A DNA stretch of 64,000 nt. Origin: an uncultured Halomonas sp. GTDB lineage: Bacteria; Pseudomonadota; Gammaproteobacteria; Pseudomonadales; Halomonadaceae. The stretch spans positions 1 to 64,000 of the forward strand of contig NZ_CAMPKE010000007.1 of assembly GCF_946887195.1 (NCBI RefSeq). Reading direction: 5' to 3'. The notes beneath the pieces were generated by a model. It made no database searches, was not told the DNA's origin, and saw only the letters and a program-made list of their open reading frames with translations. A program made the position numbers and the translations under genes. Positions 7,717 to 19,227 of the stretch are shown here, one piece after another. Position 1 is the stretch's first letter. Each line of letters opens with the position of its first letter.

Positions 7717-8623
7717 CGATGGCGGTGCCGGGGCGCGAACTCGGCGCCTTGAACAGGATCAACCACAGCGCGCCGGCGATCAGCACCCCACCGATGAAAT
7801 GCGCCAAGGTGACCTTTTCATCGAGAAACAGTGCGCCCCACAGCACACCGAAGGGCGGCACCAGCAGGGTCACGGTCAGCGGTTTCACCGGGCCGAGATC
7901 CTCCATCAAGCGAAAGAACAGCAGATACGCCAGCGACGTACACACCAACCCCAGCGCCAGCATCGCCCACCACACCTCGATATCGCGCCAGGCCTCGAAC
8001 GACGGCATCGACCAGACCTCGCCCAGCATCAACGGCGCCAGCATCAGCGTCGCACCGATCTGTGTGCCCACCGCGACCAGGCGCGAATCCAGACCGCCCT
8101 TCGCGGTAATCCAGTCACGCACTAAAAAGCCCTGGAACCCATAACAGGCCGAGGCCGCCAGGCAGGCCAGCGCACCCACTACGAGTTCATGATCCATTGC
8201 CACCGGGCCTGCCTGCAGCAGTACCGCCACGCCGCACAGCCCCAGCAATACGCCGATCAGCCGGTCGCGGGTCATGGCTTCATGAAAGAAGCTGGCGCCG
8301 ATCATGACGCCCAGTAGCGGCGTCGCGGAGTTGAACATCGCCGAGTAGCCGGCGGGCAGGAATTGCGCGGCAATACAGAACATGGCGAAAGGAATGCCCG
8401 AGCTGACCGTGCCGATCAGCAGCGAACGCCACCACTTACCCTGGAAATCCCAGCGCACGCGCATCATCGCAAGAATGACGGCCAACCCCAGCCCACCCAG
8501 AAACACGCGGAAGAAAGCCGTCGAAAATACCCCGAGCTGCGGCGCGGCAATGCGCATGAACAGGAAGCTGGCACCCCATATCGAGGAGAGCAGCAACAGG
8601 CGTAACGTGGAGTCCAGGGGCAT
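7703..8623 (-). CDS. EamA/DMT-family exporter (RhaT/YedA-like)
   Basis: A 306-residue inner-membrane protein with ten predicted transmembrane helices in two EamA repeats. The first starts IWGASFLFMRIAAPQLGVFSTAFFRVFLGGL; the second holds LACLAASACYGFQGFLVRDWI and ends LHQF-like as AHFIGGVLIAGALWLILF. AAGGAA lies about eight bases before the ATG at 8623. Family members export amino acids or other metabolites; no substrate can be assigned. Confidence 0.88.
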   Translation of the reverse strand: MPLDSTLRLLLLSSIWGASFLFMRIAAPQLGVFSTAFFRVFLGGLGLAVILAMMRVRWDFQGKWWRSLLIGTVSSGIPFAMFCIAAQFLPAGYSAMFNSATPLLGVMIGASFFHEAMTRDRLIGVLLGLCGVAVLLQAGPVAMDHELVVGALACLAASACYGFQGFLVRDWITAKGGLDSRLVAVGTQIGATLMLAPLMLGEVWSMPSFEAWRDIEVWWAMLALGLVCTSLAYLLFFRLMEDLGPVKPLTVTLLVPPFGVLWGALFLDEKVTLAHFIGGVLIAGALWLILFKAPSSRPGTAIEKTE

Positions 8624-8750
8624 TGGGGGTTCCTTGTAGGGAGGCTCTCGCGATTTCTTTTCGCGAACTATATTAGCGAACTATTCAAATGATGGCTGGC
8701 CAATTTCGGCAATCGAGCGTTACCGAAAGGCTGTTCAAGCCCGCGCAACT

Positions 8751-8759
8751 TGCTAGACT
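8751..8759 (+). promoter_or_regulatory. Possible extended -10 promoter of thiC
   Basis: TGC followed by TAGACT (8754-8759) is an extended -10 element lying just before the TPP riboswitch. The region at -35 spacing (CTGTTC) matches the consensus poorly, which is tolerated with an extended -10. Confidence 0.35.
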
Positions 8760-8761
8760 GA

Positions 8762-10864
<2,103 letters not shown>

Positions 10865-10895
10865 CGGGGGGCCGGGTTAGCGCCCGGCTCGAACG

Positions 10896-10922
10896 AGGCC
10901 GGTATCGATACCGGCCTTTTTT
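10896..10922 (+). terminator. Rho-independent terminator of thiC
   Basis: A perfect inverted repeat (AGGCCGGTATC with GATACCGGCCT, 10896-10917) runs directly into a T-run. It sits 31 nt after the thiC stop. Confidence 0.9.
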
Positions 10923-11036
10923 CACTTTTCGGAAATATTTTCTGAAAATGCAAGAAAAAGGCGTGTTTCATTTCTGGCTGTCGCTCCTACCAGCGAATAT
11001 CCTGAGTCTTTGTAGTCACACATGACGGAGACTGAC

Positions 11037-12158
11037 ATGCCCGGATTACTGCCCAACGTGGACCCGGATGGGCTGCTCGAATACTCGGTGGTTTACACGG
11101 ACCGTTCACTCAATCACATGTCTCAGGCCTTTCAGGGCGTGATGCGCGATATCTCGCGTACACTCAAGCAGGTCTATAACGCCGATGCGGCCGTGATCGT
11201 GCCCGGTAGCGGCACCTTCGGCATGGAAGCGGTGGCCCGGCAGCTCGCCACCGGCAAGCAGTGCCTGGTGATTCGCAATGGCTGGTTCAGCTACCGCTGG
11301 ACACAGATCTTCGAGATGGGCGGCATCCCCGCCGAATCCACGGTACTCAAGGCGCGCCCGGTCGCCGATGGCAAGCAAGCACCCTTCGCCCCCGCGCCCA
11401 TCGATGAGGTCGTGGCGACGATCCGTGAACGGCGCCCGGATCTGGTGTTCGCGCCGCACGTCGAGACCGCCTCGGGGATGATTCTGCCCGACGACTACCT
11501 GCGCCGCGTCGCCGAGGCCGTGCATGAAGTCGGCGGTCTGTTCGTACTCGATTGCATCGCTTCCGGCACGCTGTGGGTGGACATGCAGGCCACCGGCGTG
11601 GACGTACTGATCAGCGCCCCGCAGAAAGGCTGGAGCGGCTCGCCCTGCTGCGCCATGGTGATGCTCAGTCCCGAGGCACGCCAGCGAGTCGAGGCCACCA
11701 TCAGTACCAGTTTCGCCGCCGATCTCGGCAAGTGGCTCTCGATCATGCAGGCCTACGAGAGCGGCGGCCATGCCTACCATGCCACCCTGCCCACCGATGG
11801 CTTGACGCAACTGCGCGATGTCATGAAGGAAACCGAGCAATACGGTTTCGACAAGGTTCGCGATGAGCAGTGGGAGCTGGGCGACAAGGTACGTGCCCTG
11901 CTCGCCAGTCATGGCATCGAGAGTGTCGCGGCGGATGGCTTTCAGGCGCCCGGCGTGGTGGTCAGCTATACCGACGACGCGGGTTTAGCGGGCAAGTTCA
12001 TGGGTGAAGGTCTACAAGTCGCCGCCGGCGTGCCGCTCAAGTGCGACGAGGGCGACGACTTCCAGAGCTTTCGCATCGGGCTGTTCGGCCTCGACAAGCT
12101 GCATAATGTCGAGCGCACGGTGGAAAAGCTCGAGCAAGCGCTGAAGCGGATGAAGTGA
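11037..12158 (+). CDS. Class V PLP-dependent aminotransferase (alanine/serine-glyoxylate aminotransferase-like)
   Basis: A 373-residue fold-type I aminotransferase. The PLP lysine is in the segment ISAPQKGWSGSP; other marks are VPGSGTFGMEA near the N-terminus and VLDCIASGT, where the aspartate holds the cofactor ring nitrogen. The ATG at 11037 has GGAG at 11027-11030, so it is preferred to the ATG at 11022, which has none. Relatives transfer the amino group of alanine or serine to glyoxylate; this subgroup, with PNVDPDGLLEYSVVYTDR at the start, has no certain substrate that I can name. Confidence 0.85.
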   Translation: MPGLLPNVDPDGLLEYSVVYTDRSLNHMSQAFQGVMRDISRTLKQVYNADAAVIVPGSGTFGMEAVARQLATGKQCLVIRNGWFSYRWTQIFEMGGIPAESTVLKARPVADGKQAPFAPAPIDEVVATIRERRPDLVFAPHVETASGMILPDDYLRRVAEAVHEVGGLFVLDCIASGTLWVDMQATGVDVLISAPQKGWSGSPCCAMVMLSPEARQRVEATISTSFAADLGKWLSIMQAYESGGHAYHATLPTDGLTQLRDVMKETEQYGFDKVRDEQWELGDKVRALLASHGIESVAADGFQAPGVVVSYTDDAGLAGKFMGEGLQVAAGVPLKCDEGDDFQSFRIGLFGLDKLHNVERTVEKLEQALKRMK

Positions 12159-12174
12159 TCGCCTTGCTTACATG

Positions 12175-12202
12175 AAAAAGCCCGCTCATGCGGGCTTTCT
12201 TC
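12175..12202 (+). terminator. Rho-independent terminator after the aminotransferase gene
   Basis: AAAGCCCGC, TCAT loop, GCGGGCTTT followed by CTT. The A-rich left flank lets it serve both the plus-strand aminotransferase gene and the convergent Yip1 gene. Confidence 0.85.
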
Positions 12203-12228
12203 GACCGGGACAATGACGCGCCGGAAAC

Positions 12229-12843
12229 TCAAATCAACCACAGCACCAGCTTTTCGCCGTAGCCCCACAGCAGTACCGTCATCGATAACAGGGCCTCGAG
12301 CACCAGTACACCGATTGCCAACGTTGTGCTCGAAACGATGAAGCCTTGCTCGGAACTGATGTCCAGAAAGGCCGGGATACCCAGATAGAGCAGATAGGCG
12401 GTATAACAAAGCCCGATGGTACCCGCCAACAGACATAACCAGATCAGCGGATAGAGCGCCACCAGACCGCTGAGGAACATCGGTGTTGCCACGTAGCCGG
12501 CGAAGACGACGCAGGCACGCCGGCTGGGGTGGCTGTCATAGCGCCGGGCCATCCAATGAATGACACTGCCCACCACGTAGACCGAGGCCAGGATCACCAG
12601 ATAGAAGACGATCCCGGCATAGAAGGCATCGAGGAGTCCCAGCACGATGGAATGACCGCCACCGAGACTCCAGCCCACCTGGGTCGTACCGATATAGGAG
12701 CAAATCACCGGAATGGCGGCCAATGCCAGCACATGACGCGCGTAAAGGTGGGTCAATGTCTCCCGTTCGCTATGGATCTGTTTCCATTCCCGCTGCGGAT
12801 GGGCAAGCAACCCCCAGACATGTGGAAGCATTTCTATCTGCAT
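12229..12843 (-). CDS. Yip1-domain inner-membrane protein
   Basis: A 204-residue protein with about five transmembrane helices and the Yip1-family pattern: an N-terminal amphipathic part (VWGLLAHPQREWKQI) and hydrophobic blocks with YVATPMFLSGLVALYPLIW. A very strong ribosome binding site (AGGAGGA) lies seven bases before the ATG. Bacterial Yip1 proteins are widespread, but their function is not established. It lies just downstream of cyoE on the same strand and could be read through from the cyo operon. Confidence 0.82.
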   Translation of the reverse strand: MQIEMLPHVWGLLAHPQREWKQIHSERETLTHLYARHVLALAAIPVICSYIGTTQVGWSLGGGHSIVLGLLDAFYAGIVFYLVILASVYVVGSVIHWMARRYDSHPSRRACVVFAGYVATPMFLSGLVALYPLIWLCLLAGTIGLCYTAYLLYLGIPAFLDISSEQGFIVSSTTLAIGVLVLEALLSMTVLLWGYGEKLVLWLI

Positions 12844-12890
12844 GGTGATTCCTCCTGTTACTTCTTATTAACTATTATCGTACAGGAATA

Positions 12891-13778
12891 TCAGTACAGC
12901 GAGGTCCACAGCATGGGCGATGCCGGCAGGCTGGCATCCAGCGACATCATCACGCTGAGTGCGGTGATGGTGAGAATCGAAAAACCGAATACACGCTTGG
13001 CCCACTTTTCGTCGTCCCGAGCCCGGTAGCCCTCGAGTCCAAGGTACAACCAATAGATACCCATGACCAGCGCCACGACGAAGTAGCCGACACCGGCATA
13101 GCCCGCCAGGCTGAGTGCCAGGGTGGCGGCAATGAAAGCCAGGATGTAGCCGAGGATATGGTGCTTGGCCGTCTTGATGCCCCGCACGACCGGCAGCACC
13201 GGGATCGACGCCGCCCGGTAATCCTGGAGGCGAAAGATGGCGATCGCGTAGGAGTGCGGCATCTGCCACAGGCAGAAGATGATCAACAGCGTCAGGGCCC
13301 CGGTATCGAACTGCCCGGTGACGGCGCAGTAACCCACCACCGGCGGCATGGCACCCGACAGGCTACCCACCAGGGTGCCGTACTCGGAATGGCGTTTCAT
13401 GTGCAGGCTGTAGACACCGACATAGATGACGAAACCGAACGCGGCCAAGGCCACCGTCAAGGCGTTGGTGGCCAGCGCCAGCAGCGCGAAGCCCGCGATT
13501 CCGAGCAGGGTCGCAAACCACAGTGTGGTGGCTGGCGTGATGCGCCCCTGCACCAGAGGACGATCGCGGGTGCGCTGCATCAAGGCATCGATATCGCGAT
13601 CGATGACGTTATTGAACGCACACCCCGAGGCGATCACCAAGGCCAGGCCGACCAGCACGGCGATAAACAGCAGCGGATCGAACGCGCCCTGGGCGGCCAG
13701 GAAGAAGCCACCCATGACGGAGATCATGTTGCCGAAAATGATGCCCGGCTTGGTCAGGGTGAGGAAGTCCTTGAACAT
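12891..13778 (-). CDS. cyoE: Protoheme IX farnesyltransferase (heme O synthase)
   Basis: A 295-residue UbiA-superfamily membrane enzyme that farnesylates heme b to heme o for cytochrome bo3. The start [17 protein letters not shown] is the standard family opening. The prenyl-diphosphate site is [21 protein letters not shown], and the second loop is YTPMKRH-like ([15 protein letters not shown]). The ATG at 13778 follows the cyoD stop by 14 nt. It is the last gene of the cyoABCDE operon. Confidence 0.96.
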   Translation of the reverse strand: MFKDFLTLTKPGIIFGNMISVMGGFFLAAQGAFDPLLFIAVLVGLALVIASGCAFNNVIDRDIDALMQRTRDRPLVQGRITPATTLWFATLLGIAGFALLALATNALTVALAAFGFVIYVGVYSLHMKRHSEYGTLVGSLSGAMPPVVGYCAVTGQFDTGALTLLIIFCLWQMPHSYAIAIFRLQDYRAASIPVLPVVRGIKTAKHHILGYILAFIAATLALSLAGYAGVGYFVVALVMGIYWLYLGLEGYRARDDEKWAKRVFGFSILTITALSVMMSLDASLPASPMLWTSLY

Positions 13779-13792
13779 TGAGGGTCTCGGCG

Positions 13793-14125
13793 TCAGCCGG
13801 CCATCATATTCAGGTGCAGGTGATGCATGATCCATATCGAGCCACCAATGACCAGCACGAGGATTGATACCGCGAACACGAAGGAAACGAAGTTCCAGCC
13901 GCCTTCCGACTTGGTGTTCATGTGCATGAACAGAATCAGCTGCACGAGCACCTGCAACACCGCCATCACCAGGATGGTGGCCACTACGACCATCTTGCTG
14001 AAGTCGCCGCTCATCACCACGCCGAACGCGACCACGGTCAGGATGATCGACAGGATCAGGCCAACGACGTAGGACTTGACGCTGCCGTGGCTTTCGCCCG
14101 CTACGGAATGATTGGTATCGCTCAT
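13793..14125 (-). CDS. cyoD: Cytochrome bo3 ubiquinol oxidase subunit IV
   Basis: A 110-residue protein with three transmembrane helices ([41 protein letters not shown] and [22 protein letters not shown]). The hydrophilic tail before them is short. The ATG at 14125 overlaps the cyoC stop as ATGA, which identifies it rather than the longer frame from 14206. It is an assembly and stability subunit of the quinol oxidase. Confidence 0.94.
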   Translation of the reverse strand: MSDTNHSVAGESHGSVKSYVVGLILSIILTVVAFGVVMSGDFSKMVVVATILVMAVLQVLVQLILFMHMNTKSEGGWNFVSFVFAVSILVLVIGGSIWIMHHLHLNMMAG

Positions 14126-14739
14126 GCTATGACCCCCATCAGGTAGACGATGGTGAAGACGCAGATCCACACGATATCCAGGAAGTGCCAGAACAGGCTC
14201 AGGCACAGGATGCGTGGTCTGGTCATGTCGTTGAGTCCCTTGGTGAACAGCTGAACCAGCATCACCAGAATCCAGATCAGGCCGAACGTCACGTGCAGGC
14301 CGTGCGTGCCGACCAACGTGAAGAACGACGACAGGAAGGCGCTGCGATCCGGGCCGAAGCCTTCATGGATCAGATGCTGGAATTCGTAGATCTCCATGCC
14401 GATGAAGCCGGCGCCGAGCAGGAAGGTGATGCCCAGCCAGAGCTTGACCTGCTGCAGCCGGTCGGCATTCATCGCCAGCACGGCGAGACCGTAAGTGAAA
14501 CTACTGAACAGCAGCAGGAAGGTCTCGACCAGCACGAACGGCAGTTCGAAGATCTCTTCGGGCCTGGGTCCGCCCGCCGTGCCCCCGGAGAGCACGGCAT
14601 AGGCGGCGAACAGCGACCCGAAGATGATCAGGTCGCTCATCAGGTAGATCCAGAAGCCGAAGACCTTGGTGCCGCCGGCATCGTGGTGCTCATGCTCATC
14701 GGCATGAGCGTTATGGTTGCTTAAGGTATCGGTTGCCAT
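14122..14739 (-). CDS. cyoC: Cytochrome bo3 ubiquinol oxidase subunit III
   Basis: A 205-residue heme-copper oxidase subunit III with five transmembrane helices. Typical segments are [32 protein letters not shown] and [19 protein letters not shown]. An unusually His- and Asp-rich N-terminus ([13 protein letters not shown]) precedes the first helix. Only two nucleotides separate it from cyoB. Confidence 0.96.
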   Translation of the reverse strand: MATDTLSNHNAHADEHEHHDAGGTKVFGFWIYLMSDLIIFGSLFAAYAVLSGGTAGGPRPEEIFELPFVLVETFLLLFSSFTYGLAVLAMNADRLQQVKLWLGITFLLGAGFIGMEIYEFQHLIHEGFGPDRSAFLSSFFTLVGTHGLHVTFGLIWILVMLVQLFTKGLNDMTRPRILCLSLFWHFLDIVWICVFTIVYLMGVIA

Positions 14740-14741
14740 GA

Positions 14742-16727
14742 TTACGCCTGCATCTCCAGCCGTTGTTGGTGCTCGCGCTCGATGCGCTCGACTTCCGCTG
14801 CGGGAACGTGATAGTCGATGTCGTCATTGAAGACACGCATCATGAAGGCCACGAACATGCCTACCGCGCCGACAACGGCCAGCCACCAGATATGCCACAC
14901 CAGCGCGAAGCCGAATACGATGCTGAGCCCGCCGATGACCGGACCGGCCACGGTATTCCGGGGCATATGGATGTCCTGGTAATGGGCATGAGCCTGGCGC
15001 GGCGCCTTGCCACCGTTATTGCGCTTGGTCTCCCAGAAGCTGTCGATGGAACCGACCTCAGGCAGATGGGCGAAGTTATAGAACGGCGCCGGTGAGGAGG
15101 TGGACCACTCCAGGGTCCGCGCATCCCAGGGGTCGCCGGTCACATCGGCATTCTTCTTGCGGTCGCGAATGCTGACGATGAACTGGATGACGGTGCTGAG
15201 AATCCCCAACAGGATGATGAACGCCCCGACCCAGGCCACCAGCATCAGCGGTTGCCATTCGGCGTTGTCGTAGGACTGCATGCGCCGCATGGCACCGTAG
15301 AAGCTCAGGATGTAGAGCGGCGTGAAGGCCACGAAGAAACCGATCAGCCAGCACCAGAAGGAGCGCTTGCCCCACTTCTCGTCGAGGGTGAAACCGAAGG
15401 CCTTCGGGAACCAGTAGACCAGGCCGGCCATCATGCCGAATACCACGCCGCCGATGATCACGTTGTGGAAGTGGGCGATGACGAACAGGCTGTTGTGCAG
15501 CACGAAGTTGGCACCGGGAACGGCCAGCATCACCCCGGTCATGCCACCCAGGGTAAAGGTGATGATGAAACCCAGCGTCCACAGGACCGGTGCCGAGAGT
15601 TCGACACTGCCGCGATACATGGTGAAGAGCCAGTTGAATATCTTCACGCCCGTGGGTATCGCAATGATCATCGTGGCGATGCCGAAGAAGGCATTGACGT
15701 TGGCCCCCGCTCCCATGGTGAAGAAGTGGTGCAGCCAGACGATGAACGACAGGAAGGTGATGGCCACCGTCGCCCAGACCATGGTGCCGTAGCCGAACAG
15801 GCGCTTCTTGGAGAACGTCGCGATGACCTCGGAGAAGACACCGAACGCCGGCAGGATCAGGATGTACACCTCGGGATGACCCCAGGCCCAGATGAGGTTG
15901 ACGTACATCATCTGGTTGCCGCCGAAACCGTTGGTGAAGAAGTGCATTCCCAGGTAACGGTCGAGGGTCAACATCGCGATGGTCGCCGTCAGAATCGGGA
16001 ACGAGGCGATGATCAGCGCGTTGGTGCACAGCGCGGTCCAGGTGAAGATCGGCATGCGGAACAGGGTCATGCCCTTGGTGCGCATCTTCAGAATGGTGAC
16101 GAAGAAGTTGATACCGGTCAGCGTCGTGCCTATCCCCGATATCTGTAACGCCCATATCCAGTAATCGACCCCGACCCCGGGACTGTAATTTATGCCGGAA
16201 AGCGGTGCGTAGGCCAGCCAGCCGGTCTTGGCGAACTCGCCGACGAACAGCGAGACGTTGACCAGCACCACACCCGCCGCAAACAGCCAGAAGCTCAGGT
16301 TGTTCATGAACGGGAAGGCCACGTCGCGCGCACCGATCTGCAACGGCACTACCAGGTTCATCAAACCGATGACCATAGGCATGGCGACGAAGAAGATCAT
16401 GATGACGCCATGCGCGGTAAAGATCTGGTCATAGTGCTCGGGCGGCAGATAACCTTCGGCACCGCCGGCCGCCATGGCCTGCTGGGTGCGCATCATGATC
16501 GCATCGGCGAAGCCACGAATCAGCATGACCAGCGCGACCAGGAAGTACATGATGCCGAGCTTCTTATGATCGATGGAGGTGATCCACTCCGACCATAGGT
16601 ACGTCCACTTACGGTAATAGGTGATCCCGCCGACGATGAGAGCCCCGACGATCGCGATGACGGCGACCGTGACCATGATGATAGGTTCGTGGTAGGGAAT
16701 CGACTCTAGACTGAGTTTTCCGAACAT
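14742..16727 (-). CDS. cyoB: Cytochrome bo3 ubiquinol oxidase subunit I
   Basis: A 661-residue catalytic subunit that reduces O2 to water and pumps protons. The heme b ligands His106 ([10 protein letters not shown]) and the second His in [12 protein letters not shown], the CuB ligands in [15 protein letters not shown] and WLHHFFTMG, and the first His of HFH for heme o3 are all present. The spacing equals that of E. coli CyoB. The His-Tyr cross-link pair (HPEVY) is kept. All residues needed for a functional oxidase are therefore visible. Confidence 0.98.
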   Translation of the reverse strand: MFGKLSLESIPYHEPIIMVTVAVIAIVGALIVGGITYYRKWTYLWSEWITSIDHKKLGIMYFLVALVMLIRGFADAIMMRTQQAMAAGGAEGYLPPEHYDQIFTAHGVIMIFFVAMPMVIGLMNLVVPLQIGARDVAFPFMNNLSFWLFAAGVVLVNVSLFVGEFAKTGWLAYAPLSGINYSPGVGVDYWIWALQISGIGTTLTGINFFVTILKMRTKGMTLFRMPIFTWTALCTNALIIASFPILTATIAMLTLDRYLGMHFFTNGFGGNQMMYVNLIWAWGHPEVYILILPAFGVFSEVIATFSKKRLFGYGTMVWATVAITFLSFIVWLHHFFTMGAGANVNAFFGIATMIIAIPTGVKIFNWLFTMYRGSVELSAPVLWTLGFIITFTLGGMTGVMLAVPGANFVLHNSLFVIAHFHNVIIGGVVFGMMAGLVYWFPKAFGFTLDEKWGKRSFWCWLIGFFVAFTPLYILSFYGAMRRMQSYDNAEWQPLMLVAWVGAFIILLGILSTVIQFIVSIRDRKKNADVTGDPWDARTLEWSTSSPAPFYNFAHLPEVGSIDSFWETKRNNGGKAPRQAHAHYQDIHMPRNTVAGPVIGGLSIVFGFALVWHIWWLAVVGAVGMFVAFMMRVFNDDIDYHVPAAEVERIEREHQQRLEMQA

Positions 16728-16731
16728 AACG

Positions 16732-17670
16732 TTACTCCGCTGCCTCTGCGCTCATGGGCATTTCTTCCATCTCGCTACCATGGTTCCCATGATTTCCATG
16801 GCTACCCGGCCCGCCACCGTTATGGAAACTCTCGACGATGCGGTCATACATACCCGGTGATACGCTGGAGAAGTACTCGACCGGATGATCCACGCTCGGC
16901 TCGGCTAGCGCCTGATAACCCTCGGGGAAGGTCAGTGTATCGGACGATCCACGCACTTCTTCGACCCAGGCCTCGAACTCCTGCTGCGAGGTCGCGTGCG
17001 CATTGAAAAGCATTTCCGAGAAACCGGCGCCGCTGTAGTTGGTCGACCGCCCTGGATAGACGCCCTCCTCGTCCGCGATCAGATGAACGTCGTTGTCCAT
17101 GCCGGCCATGGCATAGATCTGGCTGCCCAGGCGCGGAATCATGAACGAGTTCATCACCGAACCGGACGTCACCCGGAAATGCACCGGCACGCCGACCGGG
17201 AACGCCACTTCATTGACGGTGGCAATGCCTTGCTCGGGATAGATGAACAGCCACTTCCAGTCGAGGGAAACGGCCTGGATCTCCAGCGTCTCACTGTCGC
17301 CGTCGGCATCGAGCGGCTTGTGCGGATCGAGGGAGTGCGAGGTCTGCCAGGTGAGAATCGCCAGAAAGACGATGATGACACAGGGAATGAACCAGACGAT
17401 TATCTCGATGACGTTGGAATGTCCCCAGTCCGGCGAGTACCCGGCGTCCTTGTTGCCGCGGCGATAACGCCAAGCGAACATGATGGTCATCACGATCACC
17501 GGAATGACGACGATCAACATCAGCCCGAAGGCCGTCAGGATAAGCCGCTTCTCCTCCTGGCCCACCAGTCCCTTGGGGTCCATCAATGCCGATTCGCAGC
17601 CCGTCAAAAGCAACGGCAGTGCCGCTAGCAGCAAGAGGCTGAAAACGCGTAGGTAACTCTTTCTTCTCAT
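16732..17670 (-). CDS. cyoA: Cytochrome bo3 ubiquinol oxidase subunit II (lipoprotein)
   Basis: A 312-residue subunit. A lipobox (LLLTGC, Cys25) marks lipid anchoring, followed by two transmembrane helices ([24 protein letters not shown] and [19 protein letters not shown]). The periplasmic cupredoxin domain lacks the CuA cysteine pair, as expected for a quinol rather than cytochrome c oxidase. The C-terminus is His/Gly-rich ([19 protein letters not shown]), an unusual low-complexity tail. It is the first gene of the operon, with a stop four bases before cyoB. Confidence 0.96.
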   Translation of the reverse strand: MRRKSYLRVFSLLLLAALPLLLTGCESALMDPKGLVGQEEKRLILTAFGLMLIVVIPVIVMTIMFAWRYRRGNKDAGYSPDWGHSNVIEIIVWFIPCVIIVFLAILTWQTSHSLDPHKPLDADGDSETLEIQAVSLDWKWLFIYPEQGIATVNEVAFPVGVPVHFRVTSGSVMNSFMIPRLGSQIYAMAGMDNDVHLIADEEGVYPGRSTNYSGAGFSEMLFNAHATSQQEFEAWVEEVRGSSDTLTFPEGYQALAEPSVDHPVEYFSSVSPGMYDRIVESFHNGGGPGSHGNHGNHGSEMEEMPMSAEAAE

Positions 17671-18066
17671 CTCATGACCTCGTTAGCGCATGGAGGCTGT
17701 TCTCTAATCGCACAAGCTAATATTTAGTTAGCTAAACATACGTGCGGGATTCATCGGCACTTGTCCGACGAATACGGCGGGATTCCCAGCTATCAAGGGC
17801 GATCGAAATCGGTAGCGGGCAGCTACCGCGAACGAAGGCGCGGAGATTGTCGATGACCAGCCATGTCTTGAAAAGAGACGATTTGCCGCACCACGCCACC
17901 GTTGACATCGACTGACAACACCCATGCTCGGGCATGTAATACGACATCATACCTCAGCCCGTCATCGGATCGATGATACGCGCGGCGAGAGTTAGTCCTT
18001 TTCCTGAGAGTCACAGTAGCCTAAGGTGAACGTAACGGGCCACTTCAGTTCGAAGGAATATCGTGA
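17671..18066. other. Divergent intergenic region between cyoA and the methyltransferase gene
   Basis: About 396 nt without a convincing gene. Small minus-strand frames in 17728-18014 have no ribosome binding site or recognisable motif. The part next to cyoA is AT-rich and holds the inverted repeat listed separately. It must contain the cyo operon promoter and probably that of the plus-strand methyltransferase gene. Confidence 0.6.
17716..17734. promoter_or_regulatory. AT-rich inverted repeat upstream of cyoA
   Basis: AGCTAA (17716-17721), seven bases (TATTTAG), TTAGCT (17729-17734) form a perfect dyad 46-64 nt upstream of the cyoA ATG. The sequence is AT-rich against a GC-rich background, as expected of an operator or promoter. 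Oxygen-responsive regulators commonly control cyo operons, but this dyad does not clearly match an FNR or ArcA consensus. Confidence 0.35.
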
Positions 18067-18675
18067 ATGGAAGCTAACGAGCATACGAGAGCCAAGCCCC
18101 GGAACCCACCGTCCAAACGCGAGCAACTGTCGTTGTTTGCGAGAAACTTCTTCAAGCATCCCAAAATGCTGGGCTCGATAATTCCGAGTTCCCCTTTTCT
18201 GGTCAAGCGCATGCTGGGTCAGGTCGATTGGGAACGAGCCAGGGTACTGGTCGAGTACGGTCCGGGCATCGGCACGTTTACGCAGGAAATTCTCCGCCGG
18301 ATGCATCCGGAGGCGGTACTGATCGTATTGGAAACGAACGAGGACTTCGTTAGCTACCTCAACCGTACCTACCCCGATCCACGCCTGCAAATCATCCACG
18401 GATCGGCGGAAGACATCCAGACGACACTTGCCGAGCGGGAAATCGACAAAGCGGATTATGTGATTGCCGGCATTCCCTTCAGCACGATACCCGATACCAT
18501 CAAGGAAAATATCCTTCGCGCAACGCAGCGGGTCATTGCCCCCCAGGGCGCATTCCTGCTCTACCAGTTTTCGCCGAATATACTGCCCCATCTGCACAAG
18601 ACGTTTTCGAACGTGAAGCGCACTTTCGAACCGCTGAATTTCCTACCGGCGCACTTCTATATCTGCATTCCATGA
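18067..18675 (+). CDS. Class I SAM-dependent methyltransferase, PmtA-like
   Basis: A 202-residue protein. After a basic N-terminus come FARNFFKHPKMLGSIIPSSPFLVKRML and SAM motif I VEYGPGIGTFT. Then come the acidic loop LIVLETNEDF, the motif GSAEDI, and IAGIPFSTIP. The pattern of GSIIPSSPFL immediately before motif I resembles phospholipid N-methyltransferases of the Rhizobium PmtA group, which methylate phosphatidylethanolamine. A KsgA-like rRNA methyltransferase is the main alternative, but its NLPY-type motif is absent. The substrate is inferred. Confidence 0.72.
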   Translation: MEANEHTRAKPRNPPSKREQLSLFARNFFKHPKMLGSIIPSSPFLVKRMLGQVDWERARVLVEYGPGIGTFTQEILRRMHPEAVLIVLETNEDFVSYLNRTYPDPRLQIIHGSAEDIQTTLAEREIDKADYVIAGIPFSTIPDTIKENILRATQRVIAPQGAFLLYQFSPNILPHLHKTFSNVKRTFEPLNFLPAHFYICIP

Positions 18676-18715
18676 CTGGTGACCATGGCCGGTAGCCATC
18701 GACGTCACTAACCGG

Positions 18716-18739
18716 CCAGCCGCCACTGCTAGCGGCTGG
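18716..18739. repeat. Intergenic hairpin between convergent genes
   Basis: CCAGCCGC (18716-18723), eight-base loop, GCGGCTGG (18732-18739): an eight-pair GC stem. It lies between the methyltransferase gene and the convergent CsbD gene. There is no T-run on either strand, so it is not a standard intrinsic terminator; it may still block read-through or protect mRNA ends. Confidence 0.4.
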
Positions 18740-18755
18740 GTCGGGCATGGCGCGC

Positions 18756-18956
18756 TTATCGGCGCTTGTTCGGCTGATCCGAATCCATGGCATCTTTCAA
18801 ATTACCCTTGGCTTTCTTGGCATCACCCTTGGCGGCCTGCTCTCGGCCCTTGGCTTCGGTGTCCCGGTCTTTCGTTGCCTTGCCGACAGCTTCCTTGGCC
18901 TTGCCGGAAGCCTTATCGATCATGCCTTCCGCCTTATCGGACTTTGAATCCTTCAT
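18756..18956 (-). CDS. CsbD-like stress protein
   Basis: A 66-residue, highly charged protein rich in Lys, Ala, Gly and Asp (MKDSKSDKAEGMIDKASGKA, with later AKGDAKKAKGNLKDA). The repeated short helical KA.GK pattern is typical of CsbD/YjbJ proteins, which are small abundant general-stress proteins without a known enzymatic function. The ATG at 18956 has GGAGG eight bases upstream. Confidence 0.85.
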   Translation of the reverse strand: MKDSKSDKAEGMIDKASGKAKEAVGKATKDRDTEAKGREQAAKGDAKKAKGNLKDAMDSDQPNKRR

Positions 18957-19227
18957 CTCACGCCTCCAATGCGTTGGTGCCAGACGGGGAATCGTCATGG
19001 CGACAATGACCCAAGCGACTCTGGAACGTCTTCGCTCAACCTGAGCGTAGCAGTTCCGTGCGCCGTCTCCACTGCTGGTATCGGCAGATGAGGCTCGAGC
19101 AGCCGGATGTGGCAAAGCGTTTTTATAGCGTGCCATTACGACAACCAACGATCGTGTTCGTTATACTCGGCGTTTCGGATAAAAGCGTGACGATCGACGA
19201 TATCGTCAACATCGGCTGGAGTCAGGC

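Noticed and set aside
6537..7766. A 409-codon open frame on the minus strand opposite the PQQ-type dehydrogenase gene
   Set aside because: It is the mirror frame of a GC-rich gene: no ribosome binding site, no domain, and a composition rich in His, Arg and Ala. The plus-strand gene has a signal peptide and propeller motifs.
8663..8683. Direct repeat GCGAACTA with 13-bp spacing between the DMT exporter and thiC
   Set aside because: Too short and without a matching known regulator to call an operator.
15252..16148. A 298-codon plus-strand frame opposite cyoB
   Set aside because: It lies wholly within the conserved cyoB gene and has an implausible charged composition without domains.
17728..18014. 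Several short minus-strand frames upstream of cyoA
   Set aside because: They overlap each other in different frames, lack a binding site and show no recognisable motif.
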